A stretch of DNA of 64,000 bases. Origin: CAYNRG01 sp964399545 (GTDB lineage: Bacteria > Bacillota_I > Bacilli_A > Erysipelotrichales > Erysipelotrichaceae). The first letter of the stretch is position 1, and the number at the start of each line of letters is the position of its first letter. Both the position numbers and the translations under genes were made by a program. Positions 54,015-62,660 of the stretch are shown here, piece by piece. Below the pieces are notes generated by a model. The model was given only the letters and a program-made list of their open reading frames with translations, ran no database searches and was not told the DNA's origin. Location of the stretch: NCBI GenBank assembly GCA_964399545.1, contig CAYNRG010000007.1, positions 1-64,000 on the forward strand, written 5' to 3'.

Positions 54015-55349
54015 CTATAAGAATATACCGAAACAAACACTTGCAATGATAAGAATAAGTGCTCCACCAATACGACTTGAGATTTGTGCATATGAAATTA
54101 AATCCATACGTTCTGCCGCTCCAAGAACAGCAATATCTCCTGAACCGCCTCGGTTCGCCATACATAACCCAGCTGTAATCGCAGATTCAATTGGGTAAAA
54201 TCCGAATAGTCGTCCAACAAGTGCTCCACCTAATCCTGCTCCAATAACAACCGCTAAAGCAATGAGTAGATTTGCAACAGAAAGTGCAGCGGCGATTTCT
54301 GTTAAATCAGTACCCATTCCAACAGCCGCCATTAGAACCCATAAGAATTGTCCAGAGAAGAATTTAGAAAGTGATTTTGCTCCTTCTTTCAATTCTTGTG
54401 GAACTAAGTTAGCTAAGTTGAATATTGCTACCATGATAACCAAAATTGCATAACGATGTATCGCTACTCCTGTAGCATCTGTAAATTTTGTCATAATATC
54501 TGTTTTTGAAAGATAATTTGCAAATACATATAGTGTTGTTGCAAACATTAACCCTGCAGCATAATCTTTATGTGTAACTTTATATTTTTCTCCAGTTGTC
54601 GCTTCATCTTTTACCACTGATTCTTTAGCACGGATAAGTTCTCCATTACCTGTTAATTCTGGTCTTTTCTTTCCAAGTGCATTTAATGAGCTCGCAACAA
54701 CAATCGCAAAGATATTAGCAATTGTCAAGATCGCAATCGCAAATCCAAACCATGCTTTTGGATCTCCACCTGTTGCAGCAGCATACATCTCACTCATTGG
54801 AATTGCTCCTGCTCCAGTTCCACCACCCATAATTGGTAAAACATATTTTGTAAGTGCTGTTACTCCATCAATACCGAAAATAAAAGCTACCCCTACTCCG
54901 AATACAGATGCAAGTCCCACTGCTCCTAAAATTGCCGGAATATATCCACCAAGTGAAATAGCAAGAAGTTTACGATCAACTCCTAAAATCGATCCAACAA
55001 TCAATATAGTAATAAATAAATCAATGAAATCCCATTCTCCATAGAAATTATCAACTAATACAACTATATTCTCTGGAAACCATCCTCCAGCAACTCCATA
55101 AGTTCCAATAAATGCAGCAACAAAGAATACTAAGATTGCTCCTCCACCTATATATTTATTCCAAAGTGGAATACGATTCCCGATTTCTCCAAATAATGCT
55201 CCAAAAACAAATAGGAATGCTAATGCTCCTACCATGTTTCCTGGCACCTTACCAAAGCTCACTGATACAATCATCATTAATACTAGTGCTAAAAACATAA
55301 TTGGCTTTACGCCTTGAAACGATTTAATTTTAAATTGTTCTAAATTCAT
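54015..55349 (-). CDS. citS: Citrate transporter, 2-hydroxycarboxylate transporter family
   Basis: A 444-aa integral membrane protein with about 11 helices. Family hallmarks are the two GGxG re-entrant loops: VLPIMGGGTGAGAIPMSEMY in the middle and MANRGGSGDIAVLGAAERM near the end. The latter includes the substrate-binding region of CitS/CitP/MaeP-type carriers. Within a citrate lyase/oxaloacetate decarboxylase cluster it would import citrate, most likely with Na+ (CitS) or in exchange/symport with H+ (CitP/CitH). The coupling ion cannot be read from the sequence. Directly downstream of citF (15 bases). Confidence 0.92.
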   Translation of the reverse strand: MNLEQFKIKSFQGVKPIMFLALVLMMIVSVSFGKVPGNMVGALAFLFVFGALFGEIGNRIPLWNKYIGGGAILVFFVAAFIGTYGVAGGWFPENIVVLVDNFYGEWDFIDLFITILIVGSILGVDRKLLAISLGGYIPAILGAVGLASVFGVGVAFIFGIDGVTALTKYVLPIMGGGTGAGAIPMSEMYAAATGGDPKAWFGFAIAILTIANIFAIVVASSLNALGKKRPELTGNGELIRAKESVVKDEATTGEKYKVTHKDYAAGLMFATTLYVFANYLSKTDIMTKFTDATGVAIHRYAILVIMVAIFNLANLVPQELKEGAKSLSKFFSGQFLWVLMAAVGMGTDLTEIAAALSVANLLIALAVVIGAGLGGALVGRLFGFYPIESAITAGLCMANRGGSGDIAVLGAAERMDLISYAQISSRIGGALILIIASVCFGIFL

Positions 55350-55364
55350 AATTTTCTCCTTATA

Positions 55365-56930
55365 TTATTTAATTTTGCGGATAACATCCAAGATAGTTCC
55401 ATCGCGATATTCTACTAGCGCTACTATATCTTCTTCATATACAATTGCATCTGGTTTCCCTGTAATTGCATATGCTTTATCCCTTAATTCTTCAATTGTA
55501 AATGTCTTGATATTAGCTTTTTCTAGCTCTTCAAGTAAATCTTTTCTGTTTGGATTAACAGCAATTCCTACATCTGTAACAACCATATCAATAGCGTTAC
55601 CTGGTGTAATTACCGTTTGTACTTGATCAACAATGGATGGAAGTCTTCCCCTAATTAGTGGACAAACAATAATTGAGCAATTAGCTGCTGTTGCAGTATC
55701 GCTGTGTCCTCCACTAGCTCCACGAATAATTCCATCTGACCCTGTAATTACATTAACATTGAAGTCTACATCTACTTCTAGTGCACTTAAGATTACATAA
55801 TCTAGTTTATTTACTGCTGCACCTTTGTTATAGCTTGAAGCATACATCCCCGCAGAAATTTCTACGTGATTTTGATTTGTCCCCATTGATTCAACTGCAG
55901 CTAAATCAAAACATTGTGTATCTAAAATTCTTTTAAAGTATCCTTCTTCAAGCAATTGTACATTTGATTTAGTAATACCACCTAAAATAAATGATCCCTT
56001 AATATCTTCTTTATCCATTACATCTTTTAAGAAACGACTTACAGCAAGCGCTGCTCCACCTGTTCCTGTTTGCATTGAAAATCCATTGCGGAAGTAACTT
56101 GTGCTAGAAATAACTTTGGAAACTTGTTTTGCAATAAGTAATTCTTTCGGATTTTTTGTGAATCGGGTCGCCCCTGACATAATCCCTTTTGCATCCCCAA
56201 TTTCATTCACTTCAACAATAAAGTCTACATGTGTTTGTGGGATACTAATTGGGTAATTGGGATAATTCACTAATGTATCTGTTAATAAAATTACGGTTCC
56301 TGCATGTTGTGCATCCATCATCGCATATCCTAACGATCCACATTGTGTCTTCCCACTAACTCCATTAGCATTTCCAAATTCATCAGTTGAAGAAACAGCT
56401 AAGAACGCAACATCAATCTTTAATCGCCCTGATTCAATCGCCGCTGCTCGTCCTCCATGAGAACGAATAATCATTGGTTTTTTTAATAATCCTTTTGATA
56501 TTTCCTCAGCTAATTTTCCACGGCAACCACTAGTTTCTAATTCAGATACAACTCCATTTTTGATATGCTCTATCATACATGTATGAGCTTGCGTAAATGA
56601 ACTTGCTGCTACTCTTAGGTCTTTAAACCCCATGGATGCTACTGTATCCATAACTAATTCAACCGTTTTGTCTCCATTTCGGAAGTGGTGATGGAATGAA
56701 ATAGTTCCCCCATCTTTCAGTCCAGATTTTTTTATTGCTACCTCTATGCTTTCGATGACCTTTGAACGTGAAGTTCTAACATTAGCTGCATTTTCTTTAG
56801 CCAGTTGTTCATTCCCGTTTTTATTGCGTAAGTTAAATTTTCCTTCATGATCAAATAAATCTGTGTATGCTTGCACATCTTTACGACCTGATGATTTAAT
56901 TACTTCTTCAACAGTAAATCTACTCTTCAT
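55365..56930 (-). CDS. citF: Citrate lyase alpha subunit (citrate CoA-transferase)
   Basis: About 521 aa. It exchanges acetyl for citrate on the acyl carrier CitD. Family sequence includes GGTISFHHHFRNGDKTVELVMD, TSGCRGKLAEEIS, SHGGRAAAIESGRLKIDVAFL, TGTGGAALAVSRFL and GGHSDTATAANCSIIVCPL. Start is ATG at 56928-56930, preceded by GGAAGGGG; it overlaps the citE end by about 11 bases, a sign of coupled translation. Confidence 0.96.
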   Translation of the reverse strand: MKSRFTVEEVIKSSGRKDVQAYTDLFDHEGKFNLRNKNGNEQLAKENAANVRTSRSKVIESIEVAIKKSGLKDGGTISFHHHFRNGDKTVELVMDTVASMGFKDLRVAASSFTQAHTCMIEHIKNGVVSELETSGCRGKLAEEISKGLLKKPMIIRSHGGRAAAIESGRLKIDVAFLAVSSTDEFGNANGVSGKTQCGSLGYAMMDAQHAGTVILLTDTLVNYPNYPISIPQTHVDFIVEVNEIGDAKGIMSGATRFTKNPKELLIAKQVSKVISSTSYFRNGFSMQTGTGGAALAVSRFLKDVMDKEDIKGSFILGGITKSNVQLLEEGYFKRILDTQCFDLAAVESMGTNQNHVEISAGMYASSYNKGAAVNKLDYVILSALEVDVDFNVNVITGSDGIIRGASGGHSDTATAANCSIIVCPLIRGRLPSIVDQVQTVITPGNAIDMVVTDVGIAVNPNRKDLLEELEKANIKTFTIEELRDKAYAITGKPDAIVYEEDIVALVEYRDGTILDVIRKIK

Positions 56931-57822
56931 CAAAATTCACCCCTTCCAGTAACCCTGCATATTTTGCAAGTTCTAAAAGATATTCTGCACGAACAATGAT
57001 TGGATTATCGACCATTTTACCATCAACCGTAATAACCCCTTTACCTTCTTTTAGCGCTTTTCTTGCAGCTCGTACAATCTTTATTGATTTCTCTATTTCT
57101 TTTTCTGTTGGTGTATACACTTGGTTAATTAAGTCAATTTGTCCTGGATGAATCAATGATTTTCCATCAAAGCCAAGTTGACGAATATGATTAGCTTCAT
57201 TTAAGAATCCTTCATCATTATTAACATCTGAATAAACCGTGTCTAATGCAGCTAGCCCACAAGCTCTTGCTGCATTTAAAATCATGCTTCTTGCAAAAAA
57301 TAACTCATCGCCATTTGGATAACGACGCGTTTTCATGTTAGTAACATAATCTTCAGCTCCTAAAGCTATCCCTATTAATCGCTCACTAGATTGTGCGATA
57401 TCATAAGCATTGAAAACTCCTTTTGGACTCTCAATAGCCGCCATCATTTTAATAGTTCCTACTTCAATTCCGTGTTCTTTTTCAATACGTTCAATCTCAC
57501 GTTCAACATCAATAATATCTTGAGCTGTTTCTGTTTTCGGTAAGCGAATAACATTAGGTTTCGCCGGCACAATAGCTTCTAAATCTAGTACACCATATCC
57601 AGAATCTAAGCTATTGATACGAACTACTGTTTCAATCCCGACTTCATCATAGCGAATGCTTTTTAATGAGTGATGCGTCAATCGTCTAGCTGCATCTTTT
57701 TCAGTTATCGCTATTGCATCTTCCAAATCAAACATAATTGAATCTGGACCATACAAAACAACATCTTTAGCCATCGCTGGATTATTTCCAGGAACAAACA
57801 ACATGGATCTTCTTAGTTTCAT
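56920..57822 (-). CDS. citE: Citrate lyase beta subunit
   Basis: About 300 aa. It cleaves citryl-ACP to oxaloacetate and acetyl-ACP. Motifs: RRSMLFVPGNNPAM at the start, MFDLEDAIAITEKDAARR, VVRINSLDSGYG, the catalytic AAIESPKGV, LGAEDYVTNM and GFDGKSLIHPGQI near the end. Start is ATG at 57820-57822: GGGAGGT lies upstream and inside the longer frame (MGGQK would be a translated ribosome-binding site). It overlaps citD by 3 bases (ATGA). Confidence 0.97.
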   Translation of the reverse strand: MKLRRSMLFVPGNNPAMAKDVVLYGPDSIMFDLEDAIAITEKDAARRLTHHSLKSIRYDEVGIETVVRINSLDSGYGVLDLEAIVPAKPNVIRLPKTETAQDIIDVEREIERIEKEHGIEVGTIKMMAAIESPKGVFNAYDIAQSSERLIGIALGAEDYVTNMKTRRYPNGDELFFARSMILNAARACGLAALDTVYSDVNNDEGFLNEANHIRQLGFDGKSLIHPGQIDLINQVYTPTEKEIEKSIKIVRAARKALKEGKGVITVDGKMVDNPIIVRAEYLLELAKYAGLLEGVNFDEE

Positions 57823-58109
57823 TTTTTGACCTCCCATGCAACGTTACAATCTGGGCAAGATCTCAAAACTGCTGTTTCAAGACGACTTTGAATTACAAAA
57901 TCTAAAGCCCCTTTATCTTGCAGTGTAACCTTTCCTTCTGTAACATTCATTTTTTCGAGGGTTTGATGAACTACTACTTTGATTTGTTCTCCAAACTGCC
58001 TAATTACTGCACTATCAATAATTATCTCCAATGAATCATGGGGAGCTACAGTAATAAGAACATCGCTAGACTCTAATGTTCCGGCCATTGCCTCTTTTTC
58101 GATTTTCAT
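57819..58109 (-). CDS. citD: Citrate lyase acyl carrier protein
   Basis: A 96-aa gamma subunit carrying the phosphoribosyl-dephospho-CoA arm. The attachment Ser is expected at residue 14 in GTLESSDVLITV, as in Klebsiella CitD. The C-terminal part DKGALDFVIQSRLETAVLRS is family-typical. Preceded by a strong GGAGGAGG site. First of citD-citE-citF. Confidence 0.96.
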   Translation of the reverse strand: MKIEKEAMAGTLESSDVLITVAPHDSLEIIIDSAVIRQFGEQIKVVVHQTLEKMNVTEGKVTLQDKGALDFVIQSRLETAVLRSCPDCNVAWEVKK

Positions 58110-58141
58110 AAATCCTCCTCCTTCTATCTATAATGGGTACT

Positions 58142-59266
58142 CTACCCCAATATATTCAATAATATTCCTGCTACTAGTGCTGAACCAATAACCCCTGCAA
58201 CATTAGGTCCCATTGCGTGCATAAGAAGGAAATTTGAAGAATCTTCTTTTTGTCCTTCTCGTTGAACAACACGTGCAGCCATTGGAACAGCTGAAACTCC
58301 CGCTGCACCAATCATTGGATTAGTTTTTCCGTTGGTTAATTTGCACATCAATTTCCCTGCTAACACTCCTGATGCAGTTCCAAAAGCAAAAGCAAATAAC
58401 CCTAGTGCAATAATCCCTAATGTTTTAACATCCAAGAAAACCGATGCTTGAGCTTTAGCTCCAACAGTAAGTCCAATAAGAATAGTTACGGTATACATCA
58501 ATGAGTTTGAAATTGCTTCCACAATTTTCGGAACACATCCAGACTCTTTCAATAAGTTCCCTAACATCAACATTCCGATTAATGTTGTTGCAGATGGAAT
58601 TAATAAGCTAACAATTAATGTTACAACAATTGGAAATATGATTTTTTCTAATCGACTTACTTCTCTTAGTTGTACCATCTTTATTTTTCGTTCTTTTTCT
58701 GTTGTTAACGCTCTAATAATAGGAGGCTGTATAACAGGAACCAAGGCCATATATGAATATGCTGCAACAGCAATCGCCCCTAACAAGTGAGGTGCTAGCT
58801 TACTTGTTAAATATATCGCCGTTGGTCCATCTGCTCCCCCGATAATTCCAATGGATGCTGCTTCAAATACAGTAATATCCATTATCGTATTCCCTAGAAA
58901 TAAAGCTCCTAAGAAAGCTGTAAAGATTCCAAATTGAGCTGCCGCTCCTAACAATACGCTTTTTGGATTCGCAATTACTGGTCCAAAATCAGTCAGGGCT
59001 CCAACCCCCAAAAATATCAGTGGTGGATAAATACCGTATTCGATACCGTAATACAGATACTTGAACAATCCCCCTTCTTCCATTAACCCATTTCCAGGTA
59101 AGTTAACTAATAGCATTCCGAAAGCTATCGGTAATAATAAATAAGGTTCATACCCTTTTTTTACTGCTAGATAAATTAATCCAATTGCAATCGCAATCAT
59201 CAACATTTCTTGCCATGTAATTAAGAAAAATCCACTTGCACTGAAAAAATCAATAAATCCCTCCAT
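58142..59266 (-). CDS. oadB: Oxaloacetate decarboxylase beta subunit (Na+ pump)
   Basis: A 374-aa membrane subunit that decarboxylates carboxybiotin and exports Na+. Family motifs are GVGALTDFGPVIANPKSVLLGAAAQFG, SIGIIGGADGPTAIYLTSKLAP and NPMIGAAGVSAVPMAARVVQ. These include the conserved Asp of GGADGPT, thought to act in Na+ transport. About nine helices. Its ATG overlaps the biotin carrier stop (TAATG), so the two are translationally coupled. Confidence 0.96.
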   Translation of the reverse strand: MEGFIDFFSASGFFLITWQEMLMIAIAIGLIYLAVKKGYEPYLLLPIAFGMLLVNLPGNGLMEEGGLFKYLYYGIEYGIYPPLIFLGVGALTDFGPVIANPKSVLLGAAAQFGIFTAFLGALFLGNTIMDITVFEAASIGIIGGADGPTAIYLTSKLAPHLLGAIAVAAYSYMALVPVIQPPIIRALTTEKERKIKMVQLREVSRLEKIIFPIVVTLIVSLLIPSATTLIGMLMLGNLLKESGCVPKIVEAISNSLMYTVTILIGLTVGAKAQASVFLDVKTLGIIALGLFAFAFGTASGVLAGKLMCKLTNGKTNPMIGAAGVSAVPMAARVVQREGQKEDSSNFLLMHAMGPNVAGVIGSALVAGILLNILG

Positions 59267-59595
59267 TATTGAACCTCAAAAAGCTTCTGTCCATGCTTCA
59301 CTTGTTCATTTAACGTAGTATGAATAACTACCGTACCATCACATGGTGCAACAATTTCATTTTCCATTTTCATCGCTTCTAACATTCCTAAAACTTCACC
59401 TTTTTTTACCACTTGTTGATTAGATACTAGAATTTTAAGCATTGTTCCTTGCATTGGAGCTTCCACAACCATTCCAGAACCGTTATTTCCTGATGCTTTT
59501 GTTTCAACTTTTTTTGACTCTGTTGGCAAGTTATCTACCAACTCTAACTCTACTTCATATTCTTTCCCGTTTACTTTTACTACATACTTTTCCAT
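59266..59595 (-). CDS. oadD: Biotin carrier subunit of oxaloacetate decarboxylase
   Basis: A 109-aa biotinyl-lipoyl protein. The biotinylation site EAMKMENE places the acceptor Lys at residue 76. A short charged, Ser/Gly linker (about 25-45) precedes the domain. In the Klebsiella enzyme this domain is fused to OadA. A separate carrier, as in Enterococcus faecalis (OadD), matches the short OadA found here. Confidence 0.93.
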   Translation of the reverse strand: MEKYVVKVNGKEYEVELELVDNLPTESKKVETKASGNNGSGMVVEAPMQGTMLKILVSNQQVVKKGEVLGMLEAMKMENEIVAPCDGTVVIHTTLNEQVKHGQKLFEVQ

Positions 59596-59604
59596 ATTTT
59601 ATCC

Positions 59605-59868
59605 TCACCTTCTTGTAATACGTTGAATAACAACATTTTTTCCACTATTTTTTCTTGAAACAATTGATGAGACAAGCATTGCTACAATTGCTTCTTCCTC
59701 ATCCATTATTTTTAATGGGCTCACTGTTTTTTTAGGACTCGCTTGTTCCTTTTCTTGTGGAAGAAAACGGAACAAACTAATTATTCCAGCTATAATAATC
59801 AATAACAAGAATACAATTCCCATTGCCATAACTGTTAATTGAAGTCCATCTTGTAATGAATAATTCAC
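59605..59868 (-). CDS. oadG: Small membrane subunit of oxaloacetate decarboxylase (OadG/OadH-like)
   Basis: An 87-aa protein with one N-terminal transmembrane helix (LTVMAMGIVFLLLIIIAGII) and a soluble tail (EEEAIVAMLVSSIVSRKN) ending in basic residues. Such gamma-type subunits join the carboxyltransferase to the membrane part. Whether it is closer to OadG or enterococcal OadH cannot be told by eye. GTG start overlapping the oadA stop (GTGA). Confidence 0.85.
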   Translation of the reverse strand: MNYSLQDGLQLTVMAMGIVFLLLIIIAGIISLFRFLPQEKEQASPKKTVSPLKIMDEEEAIVAMLVSSIVSRKNSGKNVVIQRITRR

Positions 59869-61274
59869 GCATTTTCCTCCTTATAATAAATTTCAAAATG
59901 CTCTACCTCGGTTTGCTTAGAGTTTCCAGCTTCTACTTTATTTTTTGTTTCCCCTATAAATTGAGGGAATAAAATAAAGGACAATACATCTTCCTCACAA
60001 ACTTCTTGGTTCCACTTATCTTTTAATTCTTGTTTTGATTTTTCAAATGATGGAGCTAGCAAATCAGCTGGACGACAATCAATTATTTTTCCATCAGTTA
60101 CTACTTTATCAATAATCTCTTGTTTAATCTTCGCTGGAGCTTTACCATAATTTCCACGAACATATTCTTTAACTTCTTTTGAAATCATTTTATATGATTC
60201 CTTACTCATCACATTCATAACCGCTTGTGTTCCCACCATTTGAGATAACGGTGTAACTAGAGGCGGATATCCTAATTCTTCTCTTACCTTTGGAATTTCT
60301 TTCAAAACATCCTCATATAAGTGAAATGCTCCTTGATCTTTCAATTGACTCATTAAATTAGTAAGCATTCCCCCAGGAACTTGATACTGCAAAATTTTAG
60401 GATTAATTTGATATGCTTTTGCATTAATCGAACCTTGGTCAATATATTGATTTGCTAAATCTGTAGCTAAAGAAAACACAGATTCTAAAGTTTCTTCTGT
60501 AAATGCAACTTCTCTTCCATGCATCTTAGCCAGTGAAATATAGCTTTCAATTGCTGGATGAGATGTTCCTTGAGAAAATGGAGAAATACATCCATCAATA
60601 ATATCAATTCCTGCAGCAATTGCTCTTTCTATAGTCAGTAAAGCAATACCTGCAGTTGCATGAGTGTGTAAAGCTAACGGCACTTGAACAACCTTTTTGA
60701 TTCCTGTAATTAATTGATATGCATCTTCTGGAACTAGAATCCCTGCCATATCCTTAATACAAATGGAGTCTGCGCCCATCTTCTCCATCTCTGTTGCTAG
60801 TTGAATAAAATAATCAATTGAGTGAACTGGACTTGTCGTATATGAAATCGCCATCTGACAATGTCCCTTATGCTTCTTAATAGCTTTAACAGCTGCCTCC
60901 ACATTTCTTAAATCATTCAATGCATCGAAAACACGAATAATATCAATTCCATTTGTCACTGCTTTTTCTACAAATTTATCAACAACATCATCTGCATAAT
61001 GTGTATACCCTACTAAATTTTGTCCTCGAAGTAACATTTGTAACTTTGTATTTGGTGCTGCTTTGCGAATATCCCTGAGTCTTTCCCATGGATCTTCATT
61101 TAGATAGCGAAGGCAAACATCAAATGTTGCTCCTCCCCACACTTCCAACGCGTTAAATCCAACCTTATCTAATTCTGAAACTAACTTCAAAATATCTTCC
61201 TTTGGCATTCTTGTAGCCATCAATGATTGATTACCATCACGAACAGTTAAATCATTGACAAGTAAATTTTTCAT
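59865..61274 (-). CDS. oadA: Oxaloacetate decarboxylase carboxyltransferase subunit, without biotin domain
   Basis: A 469-aa TIM-barrel enzyme that moves CO2 from oxaloacetate to biotin. Motifs: DLTVRDGNQSLMATRMPKED at the start, ALEVWGGATFDVCLRYLNEDPWERLR, SICIKDMAGILVP (probable carbamylated-Lys region) and ALHTHATAG (metal-binding His pair). A PYC_OADA domain follows to about 440. Unlike Klebsiella OadA it ends without a biotinyl domain; that part is the separate gene at 59266-59595. AAGGGAGG precedes the ATG. First gene of the citrate operon, under the GTATAC region upstream. Confidence 0.95.
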   Translation of the reverse strand: MKNLLVNDLTVRDGNQSLMATRMPKEDILKLVSELDKVGFNALEVWGGATFDVCLRYLNEDPWERLRDIRKAAPNTKLQMLLRGQNLVGYTHYADDVVDKFVEKAVTNGIDIIRVFDALNDLRNVEAAVKAIKKHKGHCQMAISYTTSPVHSIDYFIQLATEMEKMGADSICIKDMAGILVPEDAYQLITGIKKVVQVPLALHTHATAGIALLTIERAIAAGIDIIDGCISPFSQGTSHPAIESYISLAKMHGREVAFTEETLESVFSLATDLANQYIDQGSINAKAYQINPKILQYQVPGGMLTNLMSQLKDQGAFHLYEDVLKEIPKVREELGYPPLVTPLSQMVGTQAVMNVMSKESYKMISKEVKEYVRGNYGKAPAKIKQEIIDKVVTDGKIIDCRPADLLAPSFEKSKQELKDKWNQEVCEEDVLSFILFPQFIGETKNKVEAGNSKQTEVEHFEIYYKEENA

Positions 61275-61312
61275 TACTATATCCTCCCTTTAAAAATTAA
61301 ACGCTTACATAT

Positions 61313-61352
61313 TTGTATACTTTAATATATTATTGTATACAATTGGGTATAT
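61313..61352 (-). promoter_or_regulatory. Putative operator/promoter of the citrate operon
   Basis: Two TTGTATAC/GTATACAA elements contain GTATAC at 61315-61320 and 61335-61340, exactly 20 bases apart. The second forms the perfect palindrome ATTGTATACAAT (61332-61343). A partial third copy (GTATAT) lies at 61347-61352. On the minus strand TTGTAT and TATACA are 17 bases apart, so the boxes would coincide with -35 and -10. Such palindromes suit a dimeric GntR/FadR-type regulator; the one encoded at 61554-62189 is the natural candidate. Confidence 0.6.
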
Positions 61353-61463
61353 TTCTATTTTATCTTATCTTTTTATTATTGCAAGCTTTTTCTATTAAAA
61401 CCTCATTAATTCAACGTTTTTTTCCTTTTCTCCTCCAATAATCCATTCATCAAAAGCATACAA

Positions 61464-61498
61464 TAAAAAAACTTAGCTCCATTTCTTAAGCTAAGTTC
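61464..61498 (-). terminator. Rho-independent terminator of the GntR regulator gene
   Basis: Inverted repeat AACTTAGCT / AGCTAAGTT with a 10-base loop and a long T-run on the minus strand. It isolates the regulator from oadA. Confidence 0.85.
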
Positions 61499-61553
61499 AT
61501 CACTGATACTTATAAGTGTTATTTATATTGAAATCTCCTCTACTTTATAAATT

Positions 61554-62189
61554 TTAATCCATTCCTTCAAAAAAGTGATTTCTTGACGAGCGTATATGTT
61601 TTTCGCAAGCACGCTTAAATTCTTCAATTTCTGTTGTTTTCATTAGTTGAATCAACTCTTCATGTTCATCAATTGCTTCTTTCACTCTTTTTTCAGAATT
61701 AACTAAATTTTTCTTTCGAACTAAATACATATAATTTCTAATGTTTTCTAGAAAGAGTTTCGCCATAGGTGCTTTTGCTATATCGGCCATTAATTGATGA
61801 TATTCCTCAAACAATTTAGCTATTTTTTCATAATTTTTCTTTTTTAAAGCTTCTCTTGCTTCTGAAATATTGTCTTCTAACTTTAGATAGTCTTCCTTAT
61901 TCACTTTATAATATACCTTTGAAAAAATAAAAGTTTCTATTACTTCTCGTAATTCATACATTTCTTCAATTTCTGTTTCATCCAACTTTCGAACAAAGAC
62001 TCCTCTATTAGAATGATATTCTACTAGACCTTCTTTCTCTAAAATTCGTAATGCTTCTCGAAGTGGTGTACGACTAACGTTTAATCTATGTGCACATTCT
62101 AACTCAACAATTTGTTGTCCTGGAAGCATTTCTCCATCTAAAATTTCTTTCTTCAGTTGCTCATATGATCTTTCCTTTGCAGAGCTCAT
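61554..62189 (-). CDS. GntR/FadR-family regulator, CitO-like
   Basis: A 211-aa regulator. The N-terminal winged helix (LECAHRLNVSRTPLREALRI, then LEKEGLVEYHSNRGVFVRKL; about residues 27-70) is typical of GntR. The C-terminal helical FCD-type effector domain (about 75-205) carries the expected late His residues (DEHEELIQLM and CEKHIRSSRNHFF). In Enterococcus faecalis the related regulator CitO activates citrate genes in response to citrate. By position and family this protein likely does the same for the downstream oad/cit genes. The effector is inferred. Confidence 0.88.
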   Translation of the reverse strand: MSSAKERSYEQLKKEILDGEMLPGQQIVELECAHRLNVSRTPLREALRILEKEGLVEYHSNRGVFVRKLDETEIEEMYELREVIETFIFSKVYYKVNKEDYLKLEDNISEAREALKKKNYEKIAKLFEEYHQLMADIAKAPMAKLFLENIRNYMYLVRKKNLVNSEKRVKEAIDEHEELIQLMKTTEIEEFKRACEKHIRSSRNHFFEGMD

Positions 62190-62226
62190 CTTCTTCCCAC
62201 CTTTTAACTTTAACCTACATTATGTA

Positions 62227-62235
62227 AGTATAGCA
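62227..62235 (-). promoter_or_regulatory. Candidate extended -10 promoter of the GntR regulator
   Basis: TGCTATACT on the minus strand (TG-N-TATACT) lies about 37 bases upstream of the regulator ATG. No good -35 box is visible, as expected for extended -10 promoters. Confidence 0.4.
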
Positions 62236-62313
62236 CACAAACTTTTTTTTCTCTATGAAATTCTATCCATCTTTGGGAAAAAGTTTCTTTACATCTAGCT
62301 TTAGTTAGCCTTT

Positions 62314-62658
62314 TTACTTCCCTTCATATCTATAAATTTTTAGCACTAACTTTTCATGTTCATAACTCACTTCTGCTTTATCAATCATCATTCCTGTTAA
62401 CAAAAGTTCATCTCCCAATCGCTCTTCACCACTTACTTGCCAATAGTACATTTCTACTTCTGGCTGTCTTTTTGCATGAATCAATTCGTCTAGCATTTGC
62501 AAATCACTTTCTAAAAAATTTGCTGTTGTTTCGACTATAATTACCGTACTATCTTCTTTAAAGTCTAGATGAACATCTACTTCTTTCGCTCCTCTTTTGT
62601 AGCAAAAACCAACTAGTTCATCTAAAATTTTCATATCTTTTTCTACTCGATATTTCAT
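62314..62658 (-). CDS. Unknown small protein paired with a DUF1576-like membrane protein
   Basis: 114 aa; function not recognised. It is acidic, soluble and alpha/beta in pattern (KILDELVGFCYKRGAKEVDV, then HLDFKEDSTVIIVETTANFL), with no signal peptide. It starts 2 bases after the large membrane protein, an arrangement implying co-translation and perhaps a cytoplasmic partner or regulatory subunit. Confidence 0.7.
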   Translation of the reverse strand: MKYRVEKDMKILDELVGFCYKRGAKEVDVHLDFKEDSTVIIVETTANFLESDLQMLDELIHAKRQPEVEMYYWQVSGEERLGDELLLTGMMIDKAEVSYEHEKLVLKIYRYEGK

Positions 62659-62660
62659 CT

